From the NCBI GenBank assembly GCA_900769355.1, contig CAAGGG010000020.1:1-21332 (forward strand): a stretch of 21,332 nucleotides of DNA, written 5' to 3'. The position numbers and the translations under genes are program-made. Source of the DNA: Candidatus Gastranaerophilales bacterium (GTDB lineage Bacteria > Cyanobacteriota > Vampirovibrionia > Gastranaerophilales > Gastranaerophilaceae). How positions within the stretch are numbered: position 1 is the first letter of the stretch; each line of letters starts with the position of its first letter. The notes under the pieces were generated by a model that was not told where the DNA came from, did no database searches, and saw only the letters and a program-made list of their open reading frames with translations. Positions 1-7,996 of the stretch are shown in pieces.

Positions 1-168
1 GAGTGGGTCGTTTTCTGCATCCTAATGGTCTCTTTTAGTGTTTATTATTTAGGAGTTTATATGTTTTTGGGGTTAATGAATCTATTTATATTTAGTGTTT
101 CGACTACACTTAAATCTTACTTAATTATTATTGCATATAATATTTTAAAAGTCAATACAACAGTTTAA
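1..168 (+). CDS. 3' end of a hydrophobic (probable membrane) protein, truncated by the window edge
   Basis: Frame 1 is open from the first base to TAA at 166-168, giving 55 residues with no start needed inside the window. The peptide is very hydrophobic (for example VVFCILMVSFSVYYLGVYMF, then SYLIIIAYNIL), consistent with one or two membrane segments. An internal ATG at 61 is preceded by AGGAG at 51-55, so a separate 35-residue peptide (61-168) is an alternative reading. No family is recognised. The open frame is short enough to arise by chance in AT-rich DNA, so confidence is modest. Confidence 0.35.
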   Translation, partial: EWVVFCILMVSFSVYYLGVYMFLGLMNLFIFSVSTTLKSYLIIIAYNILKVNTTV

Positions 169-375
169 TATTTTTTTTTAAACCTCTAAAAACCCCAATA
201 TAGTGTACATTTTACACTTTACAAAACTTAACACTTTGTTTGATTTTTGTTTTTTATGGGAATTATATAATGCTTGGGAATATGTTAATTTTTGTAAACG
301 CGCTACCTGGTAAAAAAGCAATTATCAAATATGCATATACTTTATATATATAAGAGTATAAAATAGGAAAAAATT
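169..375. other. AT-rich intergenic region with ACACT/AGTGT motifs
   Basis: No gene is visible. It holds a short inverted repeat, AGTGTA (202-207) and TACACT (213-218), and another ACACT at 231-235. The end of the region carries the leader and SD of the first small orphan gene (AGGA at 365-368). TATATATATAAG and TATAAAAT-like stretches at about 345-364 could include a -10 box, but no convincing -35 partner was found. Confidence 0.4.
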
Positions 376-621
376 ATGTCAATACTTTCAGCAATTAAGG
401 GTTATACACCATCAGATGCTATCAATTCATATAGCAAAACTAATAATCGTATTGCCTCAGGCATAGATCAAGAAGCTCAAAAATCATGGGTTGGAGCTCG
501 ACAAGGGCTCGGAATCGGCTTTTTCTGTTTTGCAGGAGAAGGTCAAGTAAACGGTATGCCCCCGGCTCAATATGATGAATACGGACAAGAAGTATCAAGA
601 ACACTAGATTTATTCGCATAA
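376..621 (+). CDS. Small orphan protein, 81 aa, function unknown
   Basis: ATG at 376 follows AGGA (365-368) with a 7-nt spacer, which supports a real start. The product has no signal peptide and no strong membrane helix. It has a polar N-terminal half containing SYSKTNNRIASGI and a glycine/phenylalanine patch GLGIGFFCFAGEG near residues 45-57, with a single cysteine. No family is recognised. The next gene starts 26 nt downstream with its own SD, so the two are probably co-transcribed and end at the terminator at 925-961. A lineage-restricted protein is an inference from lack of recognition only. Confidence 0.6.
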   Translation: MSILSAIKGYTPSDAINSYSKTNNRIASGIDQEAQKSWVGARQGLGIGFFCFAGEGQVNGMPPAQYDEYGQEVSRTLDLFA

Positions 622-647
622 AATAAGAAAATTAAAAGGATATCACA

Positions 648-926
648 ATGGCAAATAATCAAGGAGGATTAAATAGCATAGAATCAATCTCTGGGTTAAA
701 TCCAAACCCAGTAGAGAGAATTACATTGCAAAATTATGACTCAAATCCATTGAGAGCTAATGCTGCACAAAATCAAAAATCCTTTTTGGCATTAACCGGA
801 AATCGCTTGACAACAAATTTCAATGCATCAAGTTTAGACTTTAAATTTAATGATGGAGCCGGAACGGTCGGAATGAATCCTTTTTTCCAAGCCCCCGCAA
901 CCGCAACAAAAATATTCACAGCATAA
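648..926 (+). CDS. Small orphan protein, 92 aa, function unknown
   Basis: ATG at 648 is preceded by AAAAGGA (634-640), spacer 7 nt. The product is rich in Asn, Ala, Thr and Ser, lacks cysteine and long hydrophobic runs, and has a low-complexity C-terminus (FFQAPATATKIFTA). No signal peptide is evident. It forms a two-gene unit with the 81-aa protein upstream, and its TAA overlaps the first bases of a strong terminator hairpin. No homologous family is recognised; composition suggests a flexible or surface/structural protein, but that is a guess. Confidence 0.6.
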   Translation: MANNQGGLNSIESISGLNPNPVERITLQNYDSNPLRANAAQNQKSFLALTGNRLTTNFNASSLDFKFNDGAGTVGMNPFFQAPATATKIFTA

Positions 927-962
927 AAAATCCGAAACAAATATTATGTCTCGGATTTTTTT
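925..962. terminator. Bidirectional intrinsic terminator between the orphan pair and the DegT gene
   Basis: AAAAAATCCGA (925-935) pairs perfectly with TCGGATTTTTT (951-961) around a 15-nt loop. The A-tract and T-tract give a U-run on either strand, so it can end both the rightward orphan operon and the leftward aminotransferase gene, whose stop is at 983. Confidence 0.8.
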
Positions 963-982
963 ATTTTTAAGTTATTTACAAA

Positions 983-2107
983 CTATACAGCAGCTTTTGA
1001 TTTTGATTTTTCAATACAATCAATCAAAGTTGAAGCAACTGTTCTTTGTTCTTCTTCTGTCAATTCAGGGAACATTGGAAGTGAAACAACCATTTCTGTA
1101 TTTTTTTCAGAAACAGGTAAAGATCCTTTACCAACGCCCAAATATTCGTGAACTTTTTGCAAGTGCAAAGGAATAGGATAATAAAGCATTGCACCAATTC
1201 CACGTTCTTGCAACATTTTATGAACTTCGTCACGGTTAGGAATTTTTACTGTATATTGGTGGTAAACACAATATGTGTCGTCCAATTCAACCGGAGTTTG
1301 AATATCTGCACAATCTTTGAACAACTCGTTGTAATAATAAGCGTGTTTACGTCTAGCTTCGTTCCAATCTTTTACGTGAGGAAGTTTAACTCTCAAAATA
1401 GCGGCTTGAATTTCGTCAAGACGGCTGTTTACACCGATTTCATCGTGATGATAACGAACAGCACCACCATGGTTTCTTAAAGCAACAACTCTATCACGAA
1501 GTTTTTCGTCGCTAGTCATAATAAGACCGCCATCACCCATACCGCCTAAGTTTTTAGTCGGATAGAAGCTTAAGCAACCAAAATCACCGAATGTACCAAC
1601 CATTTTGCCTTTGTACAAAGCACCAACAGCTTGGCAACAGTCTTCAATTACGTGCAAATTATGTTTTTTAGCAACAGCCATAATAGCGTCCATATCACAA
1701 GGTTGACCATATAGGTGAACTGGAATGATAGCTTTTGTTTTTGGAGTAATTGCAGCTTCTAATTTTGAAGCGTCAAGATTAAATGTATTTTCATCAATAT
1801 CAACGAAAACAGGTTTTGCACCAACGATACCTATTGCTTCTGTTGTTGCAACGAATGTAAATGCAACAGTGATAACTTCATCACCCGCACCAATATTTAA
1901 TGCACGCAAAGCCAAGTGCAAAGCATCAGTACCTGAGTTTAAGCCAACTGTATACTTACAACCATAAAAATCTGCCATTTCTTGTTCGAAAGCCTTTGTA
2001 TTAGGTCCAAGAATATAAGAACCTGAACGTAAAACTTCGCATACTGCTTTTTCAACTTCTGAGCCAATAGTAGCATATTGACGTTTTGAATCTAAAATAG
2101 GTATCAT
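983..2107 (-). CDS. DegT/DnrJ/EryC1/StrS family PLP-dependent sugar aminotransferase
   Basis: This 374-aa protein matches the usual length and architecture of nucleotide-sugar aminotransferases. Visible family motifs are GLNSGTDALHLAL (residues 55-67, phosphate-binding region), IEDCCQA (154-160, with the PLP-ring Asp156) and SFYPTKNLGGMGDGG (180-194), whose Lys185 should form the PLP Schiff base. ATG at 2107 is preceded by AAAAGGAG, a strong SD. Such enzymes transfer an amino group from Glu or Gln to a keto sugar nucleotide for LPS, capsule or glycan synthesis. The exact sugar cannot be read from sequence. It is the last gene of the leftward block, 144 bp after aroE, with no other sugar-pathway gene adjacent. 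Confidence 0.93.
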   Translation of the reverse strand: MIPILDSKRQYATIGSEVEKAVCEVLRSGSYILGPNTKAFEQEMADFYGCKYTVGLNSGTDALHLALRALNIGAGDEVITVAFTFVATTEAIGIVGAKPVFVDIDENTFNLDASKLEAAITPKTKAIIPVHLYGQPCDMDAIMAVAKKHNLHVIEDCCQAVGALYKGKMVGTFGDFGCLSFYPTKNLGGMGDGGLIMTSDEKLRDRVVALRNHGGAVRYHHDEIGVNSRLDEIQAAILRVKLPHVKDWNEARRKHAYYYNELFKDCADIQTPVELDDTYCVYHQYTVKIPNRDEVHKMLQERGIGAMLYYPIPLHLQKVHEYLGVGKGSLPVSEKNTEMVVSLPMFPELTEEEQRTVASTLIDCIEKSKSKAAV

Positions 2108-2160
2108 GTTAAATCTCCTTTTCTACCCTTTTTATGAATAATAAATAAAATTTTCAAACC

Positions 2161-2182
2161 ATGCCGGAAACATTTCCGACCT
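2161..2182. repeat. Imperfect palindrome of a GGTCGG...CCGAC type
   Basis: GCCGGAAA (2163-2170) and TTTCCGAC (2173-2180) form a near-perfect inverted repeat with one mismatch. It lies between aroE and the aminotransferase gene. It ends in CCGACCT like the palindrome at 3802-3826, suggesting a dispersed REP-like family. There is no U-tract, so it is not a standard terminator. Confidence 0.4.
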
Positions 2183-2251
2183 TTCTCTCTATATATAGTT
2201 TAGCACAACAAAATCACATCTTTACATAAGCTTAATAAGTTAAATTAAAGC

Positions 2252-3727
2252 TTAAAGAGCCTCAAGAGCGGCAATTTTCATATCCTTAAAATCAGGAGTT
2301 TGTCCAAACCAAATTTCTTGTGCCGCAACTGCCTGATATATAAGCATATCAAGTCCTGTAATAGTTCTAAGTCCGAGTTTTTCGGCACAACGTATGAGAA
2401 CAGTTTTTTTAGGATTATAAATCACATCATAAACAACTGCATCACGCGACATTGTTGCCAACGCTTTCTCATCAACAGGCATCATATCACCGGCTTTGCC
2501 AAGCATTCCGATAGGTGTCGTATTGACAATCATTGAAAACTCACTCAAAGTGCGAATATTTTCGATTTGATAAACATTAAATTCTATTGATGGAAATTTT
2601 CGTCTAACATAATTCATCAAGTCAATCGAATTTGGAATATTTCTTGTGAAAAATGCAATTTCTCGAACTCGACATTCTGCAAGAGCAACACACGCAGCAT
2701 GTGCAGCTCCACCTGTTCCTAGAATCGCAACACTTTTACCTCGAATATCAACATCTTTTGGGATAGCTCGTCTAAAACCGATTACATCAGTATTATACGC
2801 CTTCAAAGACTTATCAGGTTCTATATAAATCGTATTGACAGCACGCGCTAAATCCGCATATTTATCAACTTCGTTCACAAAAAGTGAAATCGGTAACTTC
2901 AAAGGAATAGTAACATTAAAACCTTTATATCCACTGCCTTTTAAGAATTTAACTCTATCAACAAGCGTATCGGGCGGAGTTTCTAAAATATCGTAAGTTG
3001 CTTGAATACCAAGACTTTTGAAACCTGCTTCATGAATAACTTTTGACAATGAATGTCCCAAAGGATAGCCGATTAGACCAAACTTATTCTCTCTATTATC
3101 AGGAATTTCAGGCTTTTTAGGCTGGTTAATCGGACTGCTTGAATATTTTGGCGGTTCTGTCATTTTTGAAGGGCCAAAAATATATGACGGAACTTCTGTT
3201 TTAACAGTTTCTTGCCTCATGCCGGAATATTCAACATGTTGTGGAATTTGTTCCGACTGTTGAACTTGTTCATACTGGAACGTTGGCTGCTGTGGTTGAA
3301 CCGATTGAACAAATTGCGATTGCGTACTTGTATTAAATTGTGTTGTCGGTTGTTGCAACGGCATTTGTGTTTGTTGAGTTTGTTGTTGAGCCAATTGCTC
3401 CTGAATAGTTTGTTGAACGTATTGAGGCTGTGAATAATATTGAGTTTGCGACTGTGATTGAGATTGAGCAACTTGGGATTGTGTTTGATACTGAGTTTGC
3501 TCAGGCAGTGGGTATTGTGGTTGCGGAACAGGTTGAGGCTGAACGCTCGGTTGAGTATAATTTGACGAAACCGATGATTGAGTTGCACCCTGTGTAGCCT
3601 GAGAAGTTGAAGTTGTTGCTGTTTCTTTTACGGGCGAAGATGTCCCTTGTGCTTTCAATTCTTCAACTGATATTCCTAATTTTTTTGCTTTCTTTGCTAA
3701 ATATCGTTCATACAATTCCGGATTCAT
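2252..3727 (-). CDS. aroE: Shikimate dehydrogenase with a long Gln-rich N-terminal extension
   Basis: The C-terminal part (about residues 214-491) is a complete shikimate dehydrogenase, which reduces 3-dehydroshikimate with NADPH in the aromatic amino acid pathway. Motifs include GYPLGHSLSK (220-229), NVTIPLK with catalytic Lys277, NTDVIGF with Asp314, the nucleotide-binding GTGGAA (337-342), NTTPIGM (402-408) and GLDMLIYQA (458-466). Residues 1-30 form a charged, helix-like start (NPELYERYLAKKAK). Residues 31-205 are low complexity, dominated by Q, S, T, P and Y. Standard AroE is about 270-290 aa, so roughly 210 residues are extra. ATG at 3727 has an upstream AAAGGAA SD, and the extension keeps one open frame, so it is part of the translated protein. 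It follows topA after 104 bp. Confidence 0.93.
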   Translation of the reverse strand: MNPELYERYLAKKAKKLGISVEELKAQGTSSPVKETATTSTSQATQGATQSSVSSNYTQPSVQPQPVPQPQYPLPEQTQYQTQSQVAQSQSQSQTQYYSQPQYVQQTIQEQLAQQQTQQTQMPLQQPTTQFNTSTQSQFVQSVQPQQPTFQYEQVQQSEQIPQHVEYSGMRQETVKTEVPSYIFGPSKMTEPPKYSSSPINQPKKPEIPDNRENKFGLIGYPLGHSLSKVIHEAGFKSLGIQATYDILETPPDTLVDRVKFLKGSGYKGFNVTIPLKLPISLFVNEVDKYADLARAVNTIYIEPDKSLKAYNTDVIGFRRAIPKDVDIRGKSVAILGTGGAAHAACVALAECRVREIAFFTRNIPNSIDLMNYVRRKFPSIEFNVYQIENIRTLSEFSMIVNTTPIGMLGKAGDMMPVDEKALATMSRDAVVYDVIYNPKKTVLIRCAEKLGLRTITGLDMLIYQAVAAQEIWFGQTPDFKDMKIAALEAL

Positions 3728-3759
3728 TTTTATAAATTCCTTTTAGTAATTTTGCTGTT

Positions 3760-3826
3760 GGTCTGGCACACCTAAACCTACCTCGTATTAAACAATTAAA
3801 TCGTCGGCATAGCAATGCCGACCTAC
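3760..3826. repeat. Palindromic elements in the topA-aroE gap
   Basis: GTCGGCAT (3803-3810) pairs perfectly with ATGCCGAC (3815-3822) around AGCA, starting nine bases downstream of the topA stop. A second imperfect palindrome, GGTCTGGCACACC, lies at 3760-3772. On the leftward strand the first hairpin is followed by GATTTAATTG, not a U-run. It is therefore more like a REP-type element or mRNA-stabilising hairpin than a terminator. Confidence 0.5.
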
Positions 3827-3831
3827 GGCAA

Positions 3832-6144
3832 TTATTCAGTAGCTTCTGTTTGTTCTGAAACTTCTTCTGCCTCTCTCTTGTAATTACATTTCATACTAGA
3901 ACATGCAATCACAGTTCCTTTTTTCAGAACTTTTTTCACAAGCAATGAACCACATTCAGGACACTTTTCACCTGTCGGCTCATTCCAAAGCGTAAAATCA
4001 CAATTTGGATACTTATCGCAACCGTAAAAAACTGTTCCACGTTTAGATTTTCTCTCAACAATTGTGCCTTCACCACATTTTGGGCACTTAACACCTGTTG
4101 ATTTACGGAAAGGCTTTCTGTGTTTGCATTCTGCGTTTGTACATTCCATATATTTTCCATAAGGTCCGTATTTGAAAATCATATCAGAACCGCATTTTTC
4201 GCATTTTTCTTCACAAACCTCAGGTTCTTTTGCTTGTCCTTCCTCAGAACTTTCTTCTGATAAAGCATTCAATGACATCATAGTTTTGCAATCAGGATAT
4301 CCTGAGCAGCCCAAGAATTGAGTTCCAAACTTGCTTGTCCTTAAAACCATCGGTTTTCCACAATTAGGACACTTAATTTTACTTTCAATTCGAACTCTCT
4401 CACCTGTTTGAAGAGCCTTATTAACCTCTTCAATAAACGGAGTATAAAAATCTTGCAAAACATTTTCCCAAACAGCTTTTTTCTCGGCTATATCATCAAG
4501 TTTTGTTTCCATGCCTGCAGTAAATTTATAATCCATAATATCTGCAAACTGAGCACAAAGTTGTTTTGAAACAGTTCTTCCCAAAAGCGTCGGGTGGAGA
4601 GCTTTATCCTTTTTCTCAACATACTTACGAGTTTGAATTACGGTAATAATCGTTGCATAAGTTGACGGACGACCGATTCCATGTTCTTCCAATGCCTTAA
4701 CCAAAGATGCTTCATTGTATCTCGGTGGCGGTTGAGTAAAGTGTTGTTTTGGCTCGACTTTACGGCATTTTACTTTGTCACCCTGTTCCAAATCAGGGAT
4801 TTTTGCCTCATCTTTTGCCTCATCTTCTTCCGCATCATTATAAACCTTCAAAAAGCCGTCAAATGTAACTTTGCTGGTTCCGGCTTTTAAAGTATAATCT
4901 CCGGCAGAAATTTCAATAGTCTTATTCGCAACTTCAGCAGCCGTCATCTGAGATGACATAAATTTTTCCCAAATCAATTTGTATAATTTGTACTGATCAT
5001 TGTCCAAATATTTTTTGATACTGTCAGGAGTTCTTTCAGGATATGACGGTCTGATAGCTTCGTGCGCGTCCTGAACATTTTGTTTGCCTTTTACATAAAC
5101 ATTAGGTTTTTCAGGATAATATTTTTCACCATAGTTATTGGTAATATAATCCTTTGCCATTGCCTGTGCATCATCAGAAACCCTTACACTATCGGTTCTC
5201 ATATAGGTAATCAAACCGACCGGAGTACCGTCAATTTCCATACCTTCATAAAGTTTTTGGGCAACTTGCATTGTCTTTTGAACACCAAAACCGAGCTTTG
5301 AACTTGCAGCCCTTTGCATGGTAGATGTAATAAAAGGTGCTGTCGGTTTGCGTTTTGTAGATTTTTTCGTAACTTTACTAATATCAAACTCTTCCGGATA
5401 ATTTGTCAAAAAGTCGACGATTTTTTGAGCTTCATCTTTATTTTTGATAGTTTTTTCAACAGCTTTTCCTTTAATTTTAGAAAGTTCTGCATCAAAAAGT
5501 TTCCCGTCTTTATCAAAATTAGCGTGAATTGACCAATATTCTTGCGGTACAAAAGCTTCAATTTCGTCTTCTCTTTCACAAATCATTCGCAATGCAACAG
5601 ACTGAACACGCCCTGCTGACAAATTTCGGTTTCCAATCTGTTTCCAAAGCACAGGACTAAGTTTATAACCTACAAGTTTATCCAAAATCTGACGTGTTTG
5701 TTGTGCTTTAACCATATCCATATCAATGTTTCGAGGATTTTCTACGGAATGTTTTACGGCTTTTGGCGTAATTTCGTTAAACACAATTCTCGAAATCTTT
5801 TCATCAGGCACTTTCAAAATCTGACGAACGTGCCACGCAATCGCTTCTCCCTCACGATCGGGGTCGGAAGCCAGATAAACACGATCAACTTTCTTCGCCA
5901 TATCATTTAATTTTTTTACAACATTTTGTTTCCCTGGGATAACCTCAAACTTAGGCGTAAAGTGATTTTCTACATCAAAGCCCAAATTTTGCGTAGACGG
6001 ATCTTTCGTCGGTAAGTTTCTAACATGCCCGTAACTCGCCTCAATCTGGTATCCGTCGCCTAAAATCTTACGAATAGTCTTGGATTTAGCAGGTGACTCA
6101 ACTATAACTAATGATTTTTCTTTTTTCTCAGCTGTTTTTGCCAT
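3832..6144 (-). CDS. topA: DNA topoisomerase I (type IA)
   Basis: TopA relaxes negative supercoils by transient cleavage of one strand. The 770-aa product has the TOPRIM start VIVESPAKSKTI (13-24), the acidic DPDREGE motif (94-100) and the active-site region LITYMRTDS with catalytic Tyr314. Four C-terminal C4 zinc ribbons begin at about residues 592, 648, 687 and 728, each with CPxCG-like pairs. I chose ATG at 6144 because it lies 1 nt after the dprA stop and has GAGAGTGG upstream. The in-frame TTG at 6177 would only add 11 residues overlapping dprA. It is part of the tight lptC-lptA-TPR-dprA-topA run, and dprA-topA pairing is common in bacteria. Confidence 0.96.
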   Translation of the reverse strand: MAKTAEKKEKSLVIVESPAKSKTIRKILGDGYQIEASYGHVRNLPTKDPSTQNLGFDVENHFTPKFEVIPGKQNVVKKLNDMAKKVDRVYLASDPDREGEAIAWHVRQILKVPDEKISRIVFNEITPKAVKHSVENPRNIDMDMVKAQQTRQILDKLVGYKLSPVLWKQIGNRNLSAGRVQSVALRMICEREDEIEAFVPQEYWSIHANFDKDGKLFDAELSKIKGKAVEKTIKNKDEAQKIVDFLTNYPEEFDISKVTKKSTKRKPTAPFITSTMQRAASSKLGFGVQKTMQVAQKLYEGMEIDGTPVGLITYMRTDSVRVSDDAQAMAKDYITNNYGEKYYPEKPNVYVKGKQNVQDAHEAIRPSYPERTPDSIKKYLDNDQYKLYKLIWEKFMSSQMTAAEVANKTIEISAGDYTLKAGTSKVTFDGFLKVYNDAEEDEAKDEAKIPDLEQGDKVKCRKVEPKQHFTQPPPRYNEASLVKALEEHGIGRPSTYATIITVIQTRKYVEKKDKALHPTLLGRTVSKQLCAQFADIMDYKFTAGMETKLDDIAEKKAVWENVLQDFYTPFIEEVNKALQTGERVRIESKIKCPNCGKPMVLRTSKFGTQFLGCSGYPDCKTMMSLNALSEESSEEGQAKEPEVCEEKCEKCGSDMIFKYGPYGKYMECTNAECKHRKPFRKSTGVKCPKCGEGTIVERKSKRGTVFYGCDKYPNCDFTLWNEPTGEKCPECGSLLVKKVLKKGTVIACSSMKCNYKREAEEVSEQTEATE

Positions 6145-6145
6145 T

Positions 6146-7225
6146 TTATACCACTCTCTTGTATCTATCCCCGTCAACTTGTTTAATTATGCCTTTAAGC
6201 TCCATCGTTGTCAAGTACATCAGCAAATTGTCAATACTGATTTTCGTAAAAGCTTGAAGCTCGTCAACGCTTTTTTCTTCAATTTCTAAGGTTTCATAAA
6301 TAACTTTTTCATCTTCGCTTAACTCAGGCAGATTAAATAAATTCTGTTGCTCAATTTTTATTTCCCAGTTTAGAGCTTCCAAAATATCTTCGGCACAAGT
6401 TACAAGTGTTGCCCCGTTTTTAAGCAACTTATAAATTCCTTGCGTATTAGGATTTGTAATAAGTCCAGGAATACACATCAATTCCCTACCTTGTTCAAGC
6501 GTCAAATTGGCGGTAATCAGTGCTCCGCTTTTCAAAGATGCTTCTGCAACAAGAGTTCCATAAGAAAGCCCTGAAACAATTCTATTTCTCTGCGGGAATC
6601 TGAATTTTATCGGCTGAAAAGTCGGATAATACTCTGAAAGCACAGCACCACAACCGTTTTCAATCCTTTTATAAAGTTCTTTATTTGAAGCAGGATACGT
6701 AAAATCAAAACCACTTGCAATTACACCCAAAGTTTTCAAGCCATTATCTAAAGCAGCTATATGTGCTGTTGTATCAATTCCGGAAGCCAAACCTGAAACT
6801 ATACAAATATCCGTTCCACAGAGTTCTGAAATAATCTTTGACAACGCTTCTTTGGCATAACTCGTCGCCCTTCTTGAACCCACTACAGCCAAAGTTTTAT
6901 CCAAATTGCAATCAAACAAATCGCCTTTATAATAAAGGACAGATGGCGGATTATCAATATTTCTCAACATCTGCGGATATTTTTCATCTTCAAATGTCAG
7001 AAAATTTACCCCTCTATCAACTACTGCTTGATAAACTTTATCAACATCAACTTTATCTCTCAGGCGAAGAAAGTTTTCAGCCTTCTTTATGCTCAAACCG
7101 TCAATTGCAGACAAATCCGTCGCATTGAAAGCTTTTTCAATATCGCCAAAATAATTATACAGCCTTTGAATAAAAGAACTGTCAATTTCTTCTATTGATG
7201 ATAAAGCAACCCAGAATTTACGCAT
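6146..7225 (-). CDS. dprA: DNA-processing protein DprA/Smf
   Basis: DprA binds incoming single-stranded DNA and loads RecA during natural transformation. The 359-aa protein has a helix-hairpin/SAM-like N-terminus (about 1-60) and a Rossmann-type core with AVVGSRRAT (113-121), IVSGLASGIDTTAH (142-155), GVIASGFD (167-174), FPQRNRIVSGLS (210-221) and EASLKSGALITA (228-239). A winged-helix-like C-terminus (about 295-359) completes it. ATG at 7225 overlaps the TPR gene stop in the 8-nt string ATGCGTAA, implying translational coupling. Together with a type IV prepilin in the same window it is compatible with competence, but no comE/comF genes are visible here. Confidence 0.95.
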   Translation of the reverse strand: MRKFWVALSSIEEIDSSFIQRLYNYFGDIEKAFNATDLSAIDGLSIKKAENFLRLRDKVDVDKVYQAVVDRGVNFLTFEDEKYPQMLRNIDNPPSVLYYKGDLFDCNLDKTLAVVGSRRATSYAKEALSKIISELCGTDICIVSGLASGIDTTAHIAALDNGLKTLGVIASGFDFTYPASNKELYKRIENGCGAVLSEYYPTFQPIKFRFPQRNRIVSGLSYGTLVAEASLKSGALITANLTLEQGRELMCIPGLITNPNTQGIYKLLKNGATLVTCAEDILEALNWEIKIEQQNLFNLPELSEDEKVIYETLEIEEKSVDELQAFTKISIDNLLMYLTTMELKGIIKQVDGDRYKRVV

Positions 7226-7994
7226 TTTGTTTTTTCTTTATTCTTTCTATTAACTCTTGAATTTTTGCCTTTTCTTCATCTGCAATATCAAGGCTTGTGT
7301 AATCTTCAAAATACTCAATAGCATCTTCAAAATCACCTCTTGCAAAGAATAGTATCCCAGCTTTTTTGTATGCAGGCGCAAAAGCGTCGTTTCTCGCAAT
7401 TGCTTTCAAATAGTTTGAAAGAGCTTTATCTATTTCGTCATTAGCCTCATAAGCCTCTCCCAAATAGTAGTAAATCCAAGGGTTTTCGCTTTTATATTCT
7501 AATACGTTTTCAAAATTTTCGATAGCACTTGCATAATCACCCAATTCAAAATGTACTCTGCCTAAATCATAGTAAACATCATAGTTGTCAGGTTGTTTTT
7601 CCAAAATATTTTCCAACTCATCAATTGCCAAGTCCATTCTTGAATCTTCCATATAAAATCTCGCAAGATAGTGACGCAAAACAAGGTTATCGGGAATTTC
7701 AGAAATTCCGCGAGTAACAAGTTCAATTCCTTTCCACATCTCTTTTTGACGATAATAAATATCTGCAAGGTTTATATAAATTTGCGGCAATTTCGGGTTT
7801 AATTCCTCAGCTCGCAAATAATATTTTTCTGCCTGCTCATCATCTGCCAAATTTGCATAACAAAGAGCTATGTTGTTGTATAATTCAGCATTTTCAGGGC
7901 ATTCCTCTAACACAATACTAAACGCATCAATTGCTTTTTGGTATTCGCCTTTGCTATAAAGTTCCAGTGCTTCATCTACTTTTTTATTACTCAT
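7218..7994 (-). CDS. Tetratricopeptide-repeat protein
   Basis: The 258-aa protein consists of about seven successive 34-residue TPR units. Examples are AELYNNIALCYANLADDEQA, YDVYYDLGRVHFELGDYASA and PWIYYYLGEAYEANDEIDKA, with the typical W/L-G-Y-A-P pattern. It has no signal peptide or membrane helix, so it is probably a cytosolic scaffold. ATG at 7994 lies 2 nt after the lptA stop, and the SD (TTTAGGA) is inside the end of lptA. Its position between lptA and dprA does not define a partner. Confidence 0.9.
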   Translation of the reverse strand: MSNKKVDEALELYSKGEYQKAIDAFSIVLEECPENAELYNNIALCYANLADDEQAEKYYLRAEELNPKLPQIYINLADIYYRQKEMWKGIELVTRGISEIPDNLVLRHYLARFYMEDSRMDLAIDELENILEKQPDNYDVYYDLGRVHFELGDYASAIENFENVLEYKSENPWIYYYLGEAYEANDEIDKALSNYLKAIARNDAFAPAYKKAGILFFARGDFEDAIEYFEDYTSLDIADEEKAKIQELIERIKKKQNA

Positions 7995-7996
7995 AA

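Noticed and set aside
61..168. Stand-alone 35-aa membrane peptide gene
   Set aside because: The same frame is open back to base 1, so a truncated larger gene is the simpler reading, although AGGAG at 51-55 keeps the peptide possible.
2227..2254. Inverted repeat TAAGCTT...AAGCTTA at the aroE 3' end considered as a terminator
   Set aside because: The stem is short and AT-rich with a 14-nt loop and no U-run, so it is within what AT-rich DNA yields by chance.
3360..3560. Tandem short repeats in aroE considered as a CRISPR-like or minisatellite array
   Set aside because: The repetition is irregular and codon-phased (Gln/Ser/Thr codons), with no constant repeat and spacer lengths.
3217..3588. A 123-codon open frame antisense-free but out of frame within the Gln-rich part of aroE
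   Set aside because: It is on the same strand in another frame. Repetitive CAA/CAG-type codons read as Asn/Leu/Arg-rich nonsense in that frame, and there is no SD; aroE explains the region.
3803..3822. Hairpin after topA considered as an intrinsic terminator
   Set aside because: No U-tract follows on the leftward strand, and similar palindromes occur in another gap, so a REP-like element is favoured.
6145..6177. TTG start adding 11 residues to TopA
   Set aside because: It overlaps the dprA end. ATG at 6144 lies 1 nt after the dprA stop, has an SD-like GAGAGTGG, and begins the normal TopA N-terminus.
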